The notes below the pieces were generated by a model that was not told the DNA's origin, did no database searches, and worked only from the letters and a program-made list of their open reading frames with translations. Made by a program: the position numbers and the translations under genes. From DATBQN01 sp963799925 (GTDB lineage Bacteria; Acidobacteriota; Thermoanaerobaculia; Multivoradales; UBA5704), in assembly GCA_963799925.1 (NCBI GenBank), contig CAWCYZ010000002.1, positions 1,674,001 to 1,738,000 of the forward strand: DNA of 64,000 nt, written 5' to 3'. Shown piece by piece: positions 44,516 to 52,352 of the stretch. How positions within the stretch are numbered: the first letter of the stretch is position 1; each line of letters opens with the position of its first letter.

Positions 44516-45769
44516 CTACGCGGTCGCCCGCTTGAGGATCGCCGCCGGGTAGCGGCCGAGGGCGCGGAGGATCGGGGCGAGGCTCGCCAGGGTGGCGACC
44601 GCGAGGCCCGCGAGGGCCGCGTAGGGCAGGAGCGCCCAGGCCCAGGGGACGGCGACACCCAGGACGCGGCTGCCGAGGAGGCGCCCGAGGGCGAGACCCG
44701 CGGCGCCCCCCAGGATGCCCCCGGCGAGGCCGAGGAGCGCCGCCTCGGAGAGGAAGAAGAGCACCACGCGCCCGCGCGCGGCGCCGATCGCGACGAGCAG
44801 CCCCGCCTCGAGGCGCCGCTCGAGGACGGTCGCGGTCATCGCCGCGGTGACGCCGACCGCGGCGCCGAGGAGGGCGATGACGGCGAGCGCCGCGAGGACG
44901 CCCCGCAGGCGCTCGGTCACCGCCGCGGTGGCCGCCGTGACGCCGTGGAGGACGCCCGCCCGCGCGCCGGGGAGCGACTCCGCGATCTGGAAGGCGACGG
45001 AGGACGGATAGGCCGTGCAGTACCAGGTGTCGTACTGCTGGGGGGTGAGGCTCTTGGGATCGCGGACGTTGCCGCTCTCCGGCTTGGTGAGGGCGAAGAC
45101 CTCGGCGCGGGTGTAGCGGCCGGGCTGGCCGGCGAGCCCGGCGACGACGGGGAGCGGCACCAGCGCCTGCTCCTCCTCGTCGCCGCCGCTCGCCACCAAC
45201 CCGACCACGCGAAGCTCCGCCGTGCGCGAACCGAGGCTGGCGCGGACGGTCCCGCCGATCCCCGCCCCGAGCCGCGCCGCCAGCCGCCGGCCGAGCGCCG
45301 CCTCCGGAGCCCCGTCGGCGGGCCAGCGGCCGTCGACCTCGAGGGTCGGCCGCACGGCGGGGAGGCCGGTCTTCCAGCCCGGCACCTTGGCGTCGGCCGG
45401 AACCGCGAACCAGGTGCCCACCAGCGGCGCCACCAGCGTCGCCGGCGTGAGCCGCGCGCCGCCCGGCGCGGCGCCCGCGAGCCGCACGCGCAGCTCGTAG
45501 AGCGGCGCGAAGGCGACGATGTTGTTGGCCCAGAAGATCTTCTTCAGGCCGGCGAGCTCGCCGACCGGGAGCGTCGCCCCGGCGGCCGCGGGCATCACCT
45601 CGAGGTTGGCGCCGTAGGAGGAGAGCTCGGCGGCGAGCCGATCGCCGGAGGCGAGCACCACCTCGACGAGCGCCGCGGCGCCCATCGTCCCCAGGGCGAC
45701 GGCGGTGGCGGCGAGGAGCTTGCGGCGGGTGCCGCGCCGCACCGATTCGGCGAGCAGTCGCAGGTACAT
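44516..45769 (-). CDS. FtsX/MacB-type ABC permease, larger subunit
   Basis: 417 residues. Helix near residues 18-38, a large periplasmic domain (about 45-290) including ANNIVAFAPLYELRV and YDTWYCTAYPSSVAFQI, then three helices (about 293-315, 340-365 and 378-400) with TVLERRLEAGLLVAIGAARGRVV, the FtsX coupling motif. The separation of the first helix and the final three is as expected for type VII ABC transporters (mechanotransmission rather than import through the membrane). It starts 3 bases after the FTR1 stop, so the genes form one operon. Confidence 0.88.
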   Translation of the reverse strand: MYLRLLAESVRRGTRRKLLAATAVALGTMGAAALVEVVLASGDRLAAELSSYGANLEVMPAAAGATLPVGELAGLKKIFWANNIVAFAPLYELRVRLAGAAPGGARLTPATLVAPLVGTWFAVPADAKVPGWKTGLPAVRPTLEVDGRWPADGAPEAALGRRLAARLGAGIGGTVRASLGSRTAELRVVGLVASGGDEEEQALVPLPVVAGLAGQPGRYTRAEVFALTKPESGNVRDPKSLTPQQYDTWYCTAYPSSVAFQIAESLPGARAGVLHGVTAATAAVTERLRGVLAALAVIALLGAAVGVTAAMTATVLERRLEAGLLVAIGAARGRVVLFFLSEAALLGLAGGILGGAAGLALGRLLGSRVLGVAVPWAWALLPYAALAGLAVATLASLAPILRALGRYPAAILKRATA

Positions 45770-45772
45770 GCG

Positions 45773-47071
45773 CTACATCGCGTGGCCGGCGTGCTGCGGC
45801 GCCGCGCCGAAGTAGCGCCCGCCGGCCGCCAGGTCGGCGGCGGCGAGCACCAGGCTCCCGGCCTCGACGCGCGAGGCGAGCGGGATCGGGTTGCAGCCGC
45901 CGGTGCGGCCGATCGACGGCGGGTAGATGAGCGACCCGCAGTGCAGGCAGACGACGTTGCCGCCCTCCTGGTAGTAGCCGCGCGCGCCGCAGATCAGGCA
46001 GGCGTCGAAGGCGGTGGCGATGTGGCCCTGGGCGTCGACCGGCACGGCGATGAAGCGCACCGTGCGGCCGCCGACGGTGGCGACGAAACGGCGCAGCGTC
46101 TGGCCGTGGAACGAGGCGAGGGGGATGCGGACGGCGCCGTCCGGCCCGGGGACGACCGGCGTCGCGGGCGAGAGGGAGGCCGGCGGCCGCGAGTAGATCC
46201 AGCCGAGCCCGAGCGTGGCGACGACGGCGATCCCGAGCGTCCCGCCGAGCATCCGCGCCCGCCCCTGCCGGAGCTCGGCGGCGCGCTCCAGGCGGACGGT
46301 CGCGGCATCGGGGGCGGCGGCCGGCTCGGCGCTCGGACGCCGCTTGCCGGGCACCAGGAGCATGAGGAGCGGCAGGGCGAGGACCGCGAGGACGAAGAAG
46401 AACTCGTCCTTGACGAGCGGCCCGATCGTCGCCATGGTGGTGGGGTTGGCCGGCAGCCACCCCGCCTCGGCGAGCTCGTGGTAGCCGTTGAGGAGCAGCT
46501 GGACGAGGAAGACGAGGAGCGCGATCCCGGTGACGGTGAAGAAGCGGCCGAGGTCGACGCGCACGCTGCCGCGGACGAAGAGGACGCCGAAGGCGGCGGC
46601 GAGCGCCAGGCCGGCGAGCGCGCCGAGGAGCGCCAGGAGGCCGCTCGTGGTGAGCGAGAGGGCGGAGAGGAAGAGGACCGTCTCGGCCCCCTCGCGGAAG
46701 ATCATCACGAAGGTGAAGAGGAAGAGCCCGAAGCCGACGGCGCGCGCCGAATCGCGCTGGACGATCCGCGACAGCGCCCCGCGCACCTCGCCGGCGAGCT
46801 CGCGCGCATGGCGCCACATCCAGAGGAGGAAGGTGGCGACGAGGAGCGCCGAGACGACGTAGAGGAGCCCCTCGAAGACCTCCTCGTTCAGTGCCACGCG
46901 GTAGAGGACGAAGGCGCCGGCGAGGGCCGCGGCCGCGGCGGTCGCGATGCCCGCCCACACCGCCGGGAGGTGGCGCTCCTGGCCCTCCTTGCGCAGGAAG
47001 GCGACGATGATGGCGACCATCAGGGCCGCCTCGATCCCCTCTCGCAGGGTGACGATCAGCGCCTCAAGCAT
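45773..47071 (-). CDS. FTR1-type iron permease fused to a DUF2318 Cys domain
   Basis: 432 residues. High-affinity iron permease with two REGxE motifs in helices: REGIE (10-14) and REGAE (126-130). About seven helices are seen. After a linker and one more helix (about 275-292) a soluble domain carries C358xxC361 (CLICG), C375xxC378 (CLHCG) and C393 (GGCNPIP), the pattern of DUF2318, which in p19 clusters is often a separate gene (Cj1660 type) and may bind a metal centre. The ATG at 47071 lies inside the last codons of fur (8-bp overlap). It would move iron across the inner membrane, with the DUF2318 part handling redox on the outer face. Confidence 0.9.
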   Translation of the reverse strand: MLEALIVTLREGIEAALMVAIIVAFLRKEGQERHLPAVWAGIATAAAAALAGAFVLYRVALNEEVFEGLLYVVSALLVATFLLWMWRHARELAGEVRGALSRIVQRDSARAVGFGLFLFTFVMIFREGAETVLFLSALSLTTSGLLALLGALAGLALAAAFGVLFVRGSVRVDLGRFFTVTGIALLVFLVQLLLNGYHELAEAGWLPANPTTMATIGPLVKDEFFFVLAVLALPLLMLLVPGKRRPSAEPAAAPDAATVRLERAAELRQGRARMLGGTLGIAVVATLGLGWIYSRPPASLSPATPVVPGPDGAVRIPLASFHGQTLRRFVATVGGRTVRFIAVPVDAQGHIATAFDACLICGARGYYQEGGNVVCLHCGSLIYPPSIGRTGGCNPIPLASRVEAGSLVLAAADLAAGGRYFGAAPQHAGHAM

Positions 47072-47567
47072 GGGCGCGGACCTCGTCCGCGGGGAGACGG
47101 CCGGGCCCTGTCCCATCGGCCGCGGCCGCGGCCGCCGCGCAGCGGTTGCAGAGCCCGGCGATCTGCAGCGTATGGCGCGACGGCTCGAAGCCGTGGGCGC
47201 GGCAGATCTCGGCCTGCAGGGCGGCGATCCCCGGGCTGACGAACTCGACCACCCGGCCGCAGCCGGTGCAGACGAGGTGGTCGTGGTTCTGCTGCCCGCC
47301 GTGGACGTGCTCGTAGAGGAAGCCGCGGCGCCCCAGCCGCTGCTTGCGGGCGAGGCCGCACTCGACCAGCAGGTCGAGATTCCGATAGACCGTGGCGCGC
47401 GATATCTTCGAGCCGCGCGCCTGCAGCGCCCGCAGCAGCTCCTCGGCGTCGATGTGGCCGTGCTGGGCGAAGATCTCGTCGAAGAGCGTCAGGCGCTCGC
47501 CGGTGATGCGCTGTCCCCGCTCTCGGAGGAGGGCCAGGAACTGCTCGCGCTCGCGGATCTCGGGCAT
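47064..47567 (-). CDS. fur: Fur family transcriptional regulator
   Basis: 167 residues. Winged helix RQRITGERLTLFDEIF... with recognition helix KISRATVYRNLDLLVECGL; then the metal region YEHVHGGQQNHDHLVCTGCG (HHDH-like with CxxC), and a second CxxC near the C-terminus (CNRC). Both Cys pairs of a structural zinc site and the His cluster are present. PerR-like versus Fur-like cannot be settled, but the operon with FTR1 argues for iron control. A palindrome 36 bases upstream is a probable auto-regulatory site. It heads the operon on the minus strand. Confidence 0.93.
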   Translation of the reverse strand: MPEIREREQFLALLRERGQRITGERLTLFDEIFAQHGHIDAEELLRALQARGSKISRATVYRNLDLLVECGLARKQRLGRRGFLYEHVHGGQQNHDHLVCTGCGRVVEFVSPGIAALQAEICRAHGFEPSRHTLQIAGLCNRCAAAAAAADGTGPGRLPADEVRAHA

Positions 47568-47602
47568 GGACTCGTCTCTCGTGCGGCGACTCTCTCGAAT
47601 TA

Positions 47603-47630
47603 TTGAGACAACGTCTCAACTAGCCGAGAC
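47603..47630. promoter_or_regulatory. Fur-type operator, TTGAGAC inverted repeats
   Basis: Perfect palindrome TTGAGACAACGTCTCAA at 47603-47619, with a third half-site gagac at 47626-47630, so two overlapping inverted repeats exist. The half-site TTGAGA also occurs in known Fur boxes. It lies between fur and the divergent gdhA. The region is locally AT-rich and carries a TTGAGA usable as a -35 element for fur. Confidence 0.65.
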
Positions 47631-47654
47631 GATTCTGGACCGCGGCGGTCCTGT

Positions 47655-47684
47655 TTGTCAACACGCGCCTCCTGCCCCTATATA
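47655..47684 (+). promoter_or_regulatory. Sigma-70-type promoter for gdhA
   Basis: TTGTCA at 47655-47660 and TATATA at 47679-47684, spacer 18 bp. The leader to the gdhA ATG is about 120 bases. Confidence 0.55.
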
Positions 47685-47810
47685 CCGCGTGATACAGTGA
47701 GCGCCCGCGCACGGCGGAGGCGCGCGCCTCCGCTGCCACCGTCCAATCCGAGCCACCGGCGCCGACCGGCGCCCCGCATCTCCAACCACCGAGGAGCCGC
47801 GCGCCGCGAC

Positions 47811-49067
47811 ATGAGCGAGAAACCGCGCCCGACCACCGACTTCCAGATCGCCTCCGAGCAGTTCGACATCGCGAGCGAGATCATGGGGCTGCACGAGGAG
47901 CTGCGGCTCCTCCTGAAGACTCCCTTCCGCGAGATGCGCGTCGACGTCCCGATCCGCCGCGACGACGGCACCGGGGCGGTGTTCATCGGCTATCGTGTCC
48001 AGCACAACGGCGCCCGCGGCCCCTACAAGGGCGGCATCCGCTATCACCCCGAGGTCGACATCTACGAGATCCGCGCCCTCGCCGCCCTGATGACCTGGAA
48101 GACGGCGCTGATGGACCTGCCGTTCGGCGGCGCCAAGGGCGGGGTGGCCTGCGTGCCGTGGGAGATGAGCCCGGGCGAGCTCGAGCGCCTCACCCGCAAG
48201 TTCATCCAGCGGATCTCGATCATCCTCGGGCCGCAGCGCGACATCCCGGCGCCGGACATGTACACCAACGCCCAGACGATGGCCTGGATCATGGACCAGT
48301 ACGGGCGCAAGAACGGCTACTCGCCGGCGATCGTCACCGGCAAGCCGCTCGAGCTCGGCGGCTCGCAGGGGCGCGAGGCGGCGACCGGGCGCGGCACCAT
48401 CTTCCTCCTCGAGCACCTGGCGCGCGAGTGGGGGGTAGACCCGGCGGCGAGCACGGCGGTGATCCAGGGCTTCGGCAACGTCGGCTCCTTCGCCGCCCGC
48501 TTCTTCCATGAGCTGGGGGGCAGAGTGGTCGCGGTCTCCGACATCGACGGCGGCCTCTACGACCCGGCGGGGCTCGACATCCCGGCGCTCCTCGTCCATG
48601 CCCGCGAGCACCGCGGCAGCATCAAGGGCTTCGGCCAGGGCAAGGCGGTCTCGAACCAGGACATCCTGACGCTGCCCTGCGACTTCCTCATCCCGGCGGC
48701 TCTCGGGGGGGTGATCAACCGCAAGAACAGCGAGGCGATCCAGGCGCGCTTCATCCTCGAGGCCGCCAACTCGCCGACCACGCCGCGCGCCGACCAGAAG
48801 CTCGCCGAGCGCGGCATCGTCGTCGCCCCCGACATCCTGGTCAACGCCGGCGGCGTCACCGTCTCCTACTTCGAGTGGGTGCAGAACCTCCAGCAGTTCT
48901 TCTGGGACGAGGAGCAGGTGAACCGCGAGCTGGCGAAGCGGATGGAGAAGGCCTGGAAGGAGGTGCTCGCGGTCCATCGGGAGCGCCAGGTCGACCTCCG
49001 CCGGGCGGCCTACATCATCGCCATCGACCGCGTGGCGCGGGCGGAGAGCCTGCGCGGCTTCGAGTGA
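47811..49067 (+). CDS. gdhA: Glu/Leu/Phe/Val dehydrogenase (glutamate dehydrogenase type)
   Basis: 418 residues. Oxidative deamination of glutamate or reverse. HNGARGPYKGGIRYHP forms the substrate site (K73), PFGGAKGGV carries the catalytic Lys109, and IQGFGNVGSFAARFFHELGG is the dinucleotide fold. LPCDFLIPAALGGVI, EAANSPTTP and VNAGGVTVSYFEWVQN are hallmark blocks. The length matches hexameric NAD-type GDHs rather than the large types. ATG at 47811 is used; gaggag lies about 20 bases upstream. Divergent from fur and convergent with the pseudopilin genes. Confidence 0.95.
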   Translation: MSEKPRPTTDFQIASEQFDIASEIMGLHEELRLLLKTPFREMRVDVPIRRDDGTGAVFIGYRVQHNGARGPYKGGIRYHPEVDIYEIRALAALMTWKTALMDLPFGGAKGGVACVPWEMSPGELERLTRKFIQRISIILGPQRDIPAPDMYTNAQTMAWIMDQYGRKNGYSPAIVTGKPLELGGSQGREAATGRGTIFLLEHLAREWGVDPAASTAVIQGFGNVGSFAARFFHELGGRVVAVSDIDGGLYDPAGLDIPALLVHAREHRGSIKGFGQGKAVSNQDILTLPCDFLIPAALGGVINRKNSEAIQARFILEAANSPTTPRADQKLAERGIVVAPDILVNAGGVTVSYFEWVQNLQQFFWDEEQVNRELAKRMEKAWKEVLAVHRERQVDLRRAAYIIAIDRVARAESLRGFE

Positions 49068-49076
49068 GGCCGAGCC

Positions 49077-49526
49077 TCATTCGAGCTCGTCGCCCCACGC
49101 CGGCGCCCGCGCCCACGCGGTGACCCAGGCGGAGCCGCCGCCGCGCGCCACCTGCGCCCTGACGACGAGGAGCCGGCCGGCGAAGCCGGCGGCGGCGCGC
49201 ACCTCGAAGCGCCCGACCCCCAGGAACTCGACCCGGCTGCCGATGGTGCCGCCGGCGAACGGGTGCGCCGCGGCGCCGCGGTAGGCCGGGTCGGCGGCGA
49301 GATGGGCGAGGCTCTCGGCGAGCGCGGCGTCGGAGAGGGCGGCCAGGGCCGTCGCCGCGGCATCGGCGCGCGCGGCGCGCATGCGGAGCAGCAGGGCCGA
49401 GGCGGCGAGCTCGAGAGAGACCGCGACGAGGAAGAGGACGAGAAGGGCGGTCAGCAGCGCGTAGCCGTCCTCCCCCGGCCGCCCGCCGCGCCGGCGCCGG
49501 GCGCCGCTCGCCGTCCTCCTCACCAC
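49077..49526 (-). CDS. Pseudopilin-like / PilX-GspK-like protein
   Basis: 149 residues. A basic N-terminus, then EDGYALLTALLVLFLVAVSLELA, a helix that follows the prepilin pattern with G-Y-A-L instead of G-F-T-L. The soluble part is short and Ala-rich (ADAAATALAALSDAALAESLAHL) and ends with a beta-rich tail. It resembles the minor pilins PilX/GspK in being the last of the group. Its start lies inside the end of the GspJ-like gene. Confidence 0.65.
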   Translation of the reverse strand: MVRRTASGARRRRGGRPGEDGYALLTALLVLFLVAVSLELAASALLLRMRAARADAAATALAALSDAALAESLAHLAADPAYRGAAAHPFAGGTIGSRVEFLGVGRFEVRAAAGFAGRLLVVRAQVARGGGSAWVTAWARAPAWGDELE

Positions 49527-50062
49527 CCGTTCCCCAGCCCGGCGCCGCGCGGCGCGGCGAGGAGGGTCTCCGTCCGCTCCTCCCAGCGGCTGCCGCGGTC
49601 GGCGGGGAGCCCCGGCAGCGGGCTGCGGCCGAGCGCCCGGCGGCGATAGCGCACGGTGACCGCGGCGAGGCGGTCGCCCAGCGCGGCGCTCGAAAACCCG
49701 AGGACGTCGCGCCAGGCCGGGGCGTCGGCGGCGAGCTCGCCGCTCGCCGCGTAGACCTGGCGGCGCACCTCGGAGCCCACCTGCCGGTAGACGATCGTCC
49801 CCGCCGGATGGCCGTCGAGGCGCAGGCCGCCGTCCGGCAGCGTCGAGAACGCCGCGGCGGCGCGCACGTCGCCGCGCATCCGCGCCAGGAGGAGCGCCAC
49901 CGGCGGCTCGGTGACCTCGCCCTGGGCGGTCGCGAAGCGCTCTGCGCTCTCCGCCAGGAGCTGCGCCGCGAGCGCCAGCGCGAAGAGCAGGAGGACCAGG
50001 GCGATCAGCGTCTCGACGAGGGTGAAGCCGCGGGCGCCGCTACGGCGCCTCGTGGCCCTCAT
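49520..50062 (-). CDS. Pseudopilin GspJ/PilW-like
   Basis: 180 residues. Prepilin signal RSGARGFTLVETLIALVLLLFAL, processed before Phe by prepilin peptidase, with Glu at +5 (FTLVE). The soluble domain has the GspJ-like layout: DVRAAAAFSTLPDGGLRLDG, GTIVYRQVGSEVRRQVY. Start overlaps the stop of the PilV-like gene (ATGA) and its end overlaps the next gene. Confidence 0.78.
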   Translation of the reverse strand: MRATRRRSGARGFTLVETLIALVLLLFALALAAQLLAESAERFATAQGEVTEPPVALLLARMRGDVRAAAAFSTLPDGGLRLDGHPAGTIVYRQVGSEVRRQVYAASGELAADAPAWRDVLGFSSAALGDRLAAVTVRYRRRALGRSPLPGLPADRGSRWEERTETLLAAPRGAGLGNGW

Positions 50063-50481
50063 GGCGCCGCCGCGGCGGGCTGCCAGACCAGGCTGGCGAG
50101 CCGCCGCTCGAGCGGCTGACCGGCGATCTGGTACCGGGCGCGGAGGGCGACCTCGTAGAGGCCGGGCGGCGCGGCGGCCGCGACGTCGAGCTCGATCGCC
50201 ATGCCGTCCGCCGGAGCGCCGAGGCCCGCCAGGTCCGCGGCGCCGAAGTGGCCGGGATGCAGCGGCAGCGCGCCGGCGCGGATCGCCTCGAGCGCGCCGG
50301 CGAGCGCGGCGCGCGCCGCGCGGTCGGCGTCGAGGCGATGGACGTAGCGCGCCTGCCCGAGGAGGAGCGACATCCCGAGGAGGAGGGCGACGCTCAGGAT
50401 GGCGAGGGCGATCGCCACCTCGAGGAGAGTGAACCCCGCGGCGCCGGCGGCGGCCGATCCATCCGCCGATCGCTCCGCCAT
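50059..50481 (-). CDS. Pseudopilin GspI/PilV-like
   Basis: 140 residues. Prepilin motif GAAGFTLLEVAIALAILSVALLLG, cleaved before Phe with Glu at +5. The short soluble domain (about 100 residues) fits GspI/PilV size. First gene of three overlapping minor-pilin genes on the minus strand. They could prime the pilus or secretion fibre driven by the ATPase at 17.3 kb. Confidence 0.78.
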   Translation of the reverse strand: MAERSADGSAAAGAAGFTLLEVAIALAILSVALLLGMSLLLGQARYVHRLDADRAARAALAGALEAIRAGALPLHPGHFGAADLAGLGAPADGMAIELDVAAAAPPGLYEVALRARYQIAGQPLERRLASLVWQPAAAAP

Positions 50482-50508
50482 CCGCCGCCGTCCCCTTCGC
50501 CGCCGGCC

Positions 50509-52269
50509 CTAGGGCGCGGCGGGCGCCGCGCGGCCGAGCTTCCACAGCGCGGCGACGGTCAGCTCGGCGATCCGCTCGAGCTCGGCGGGGGTCATGTACT
50601 CGTCGGTGCCGTGGCCGCGATAGTGGACCATGTCGGTCGACGGCCCGAAATCGACGCCGCCGGGGAAGAGCCGCGCCTGCGTGCCGCCGCCGATCGCGAT
50701 GGGCTTGCCGGGCTCTCCGGTCACCTCCTGCCAGACCGCGAGGAGGCTCTGGACGAGCTTGCCGTCGGCCGCCGCCACGTGCGGCTCGCTCGAGATCTCG
50801 GTCGCCGCCGAGACCGCGGCGCCGCTCGCGCGATCGAAGATCGCGGTGCGCTCGGCCAGGCTCTTCTCGATCTCGGCCTTGGTGATGCCCTGCGGGGGGC
50901 GGATGTTGACCTGCGCGACGGGCGCCCCGTTCTTCTCGCCTACGATCGAGAGGTTGGCGGTGAGCTCGCCCATCACCGGGTCGCGGCGCGCGATCCCCAG
51001 CGAACGGCCGTCGGTCTCCGTCCCCACCGCGCCGCCGACGAAGGCGGCGAGCGCTCCCCAGCGGTCGAGGGTGATGTCGAGGGTCGCGACGAAGGCGGTG
51101 AGGTCGCCGAGCGCGTTGTGGCCGCTCTTCGGCTCGGAGGAGTGGCCGCCCTTGCCGAGCGCGGTGACCCGGATCGCGCCGCCTTCGCTCGCCACCGTGA
51201 AGCGGGCCGGCGGATGGGCGGCGGCCCAGCGCTCGGCCGCCCGCGCGATCTCGGCGCGGGCGGCCTCGACGTCGCCCGGAGAGGTCGGCTCGAGGAGCGC
51301 CGTGCCGCGCTCGGCGATGATCGACATCCCGCTGCCCCCCTCGATCGCGGCCACGCGGTAGCGCGCCGGCCGCGGCGGCCTGGCGAGCGGGCCGGAGGTG
51401 AAGGTGAGGATGCCGTAGCCCTTCTGGGCATGGGTCACCGGGTAGCCGGCGTCGAGGCCGATCGTCGTCTGGGGCATCGGCGCCCGCGCCAGGTAGTAGG
51501 GGATCTCGTCCCAGCTCGTCTCCTCGCCGTTGGCGATGATCAGGCGCACCGTCGCGGCGCGCGGCCAGCCGGAGTCGGCGAGCGCCGCGATGGCGTAGAG
51601 CGCGGCGACGAGCGGGCCCTTGTCGTCCTCGGTGCCGCGGCCCACGATCCGAGCGTTCCGATCATTGCGCTCGCCCACCAGCCTGCCCTCGAACGGCGGC
51701 GACGACCACTGCTGACCCTCGACCCCCTGCACGTCGCCATGGGTGAGGAGCGCCAGGATGGGCCGCGGGCCGGGGAGCGTGATCTCGTCGACGCGGCCGT
51801 CGTAGTCCTTGAGCTCGAGGCCGAGCGCGGCGGCGCGCCGCGCCAGCCACTCGCGCTGGCGGACGAACTCGGGGAGGTCCCAGTTCTGCTTCTCGTCGAC
51901 GGCGGTGGTCCGGAAGCCGACCATCGTCTGCAGGTCGCGGACGATCGCCTCGCCGTAGCGGGCCACGACGTAGCGGCGCAGCACGCACGAGGCGAGGCCG
52001 GCCTGCGCGGCCGGGACGGCGCGCCCGGCGGCCAGCGCCTCGATGCGGCGCCCGAGCCCGGGATTGCCGCCGGTGCGGGCGTAGGCCCCGGCGGCCAGCC
52101 GGAAGGCGTCGAAGGCCGCCGCGCCGTCCCCCTTCGCCGCGCCGGCGGCCCGCGCCCCGGCATTCAGGGCGGCCGCGAACGGCGCGCAGGACGACGCCGC
52201 GGCGGCGGCCGCCGGCGGCGTAGCGAGCGCTGCCAGGCCGAGCGGCAGGAGAGCGCAGAGGATCTTCAT
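50509..52269 (-). CDS. M20 family metallopeptidase, exported
   Basis: 586 residues with a signal peptide (1-24). Di-zinc exopeptidase fold: LTHGDVQGVEGQQW (metal His and Asp), GRGTEDDKGP (bridging Asp), IIANGEETSWDE (catalytic Glu pair), GLDAGYP, GKGGHSSEPKSGHN (dimerisation region) and HYRGHGTDEYMTP (final metal His). Peptidase V / Xaa-His dipeptidase-like, but with an added N-terminal 90 residues. The frame is open upstream without a matching start. Substrate unknown; likely peptide degradation in the periplasm. Confidence 0.87.
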   Translation of the reverse strand: MKILCALLPLGLAALATPPAAAAAASSCAPFAAALNAGARAAGAAKGDGAAAFDAFRLAAGAYARTGGNPGLGRRIEALAAGRAVPAAQAGLASCVLRRYVVARYGEAIVRDLQTMVGFRTTAVDEKQNWDLPEFVRQREWLARRAAALGLELKDYDGRVDEITLPGPRPILALLTHGDVQGVEGQQWSSPPFEGRLVGERNDRNARIVGRGTEDDKGPLVAALYAIAALADSGWPRAATVRLIIANGEETSWDEIPYYLARAPMPQTTIGLDAGYPVTHAQKGYGILTFTSGPLARPPRPARYRVAAIEGGSGMSIIAERGTALLEPTSPGDVEAARAEIARAAERWAAAHPPARFTVASEGGAIRVTALGKGGHSSEPKSGHNALGDLTAFVATLDITLDRWGALAAFVGGAVGTETDGRSLGIARRDPVMGELTANLSIVGEKNGAPVAQVNIRPPQGITKAEIEKSLAERTAIFDRASGAAVSAATEISSEPHVAAADGKLVQSLLAVWQEVTGEPGKPIAIGGGTQARLFPGGVDFGPSTDMVHYRGHGTDEYMTPAELERIAELTVAALWKLGRAAPAAP

Positions 52270-52352
52270 ACTGCCGAAACGATACACCCGCGCCCCCTCG
52301 CCGCCGAAACCGCCTCCCCCTGCTCGGCGCCGCTCGCGCCGGCCGCTCGTCG

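Noticed and set aside
44066..47239. Very long open plus-strand frame over the permease and FTR1 genes
   Set aside because: Acidic, low-complexity translation antisense to strongly supported genes; typical shadow in high G+C DNA.
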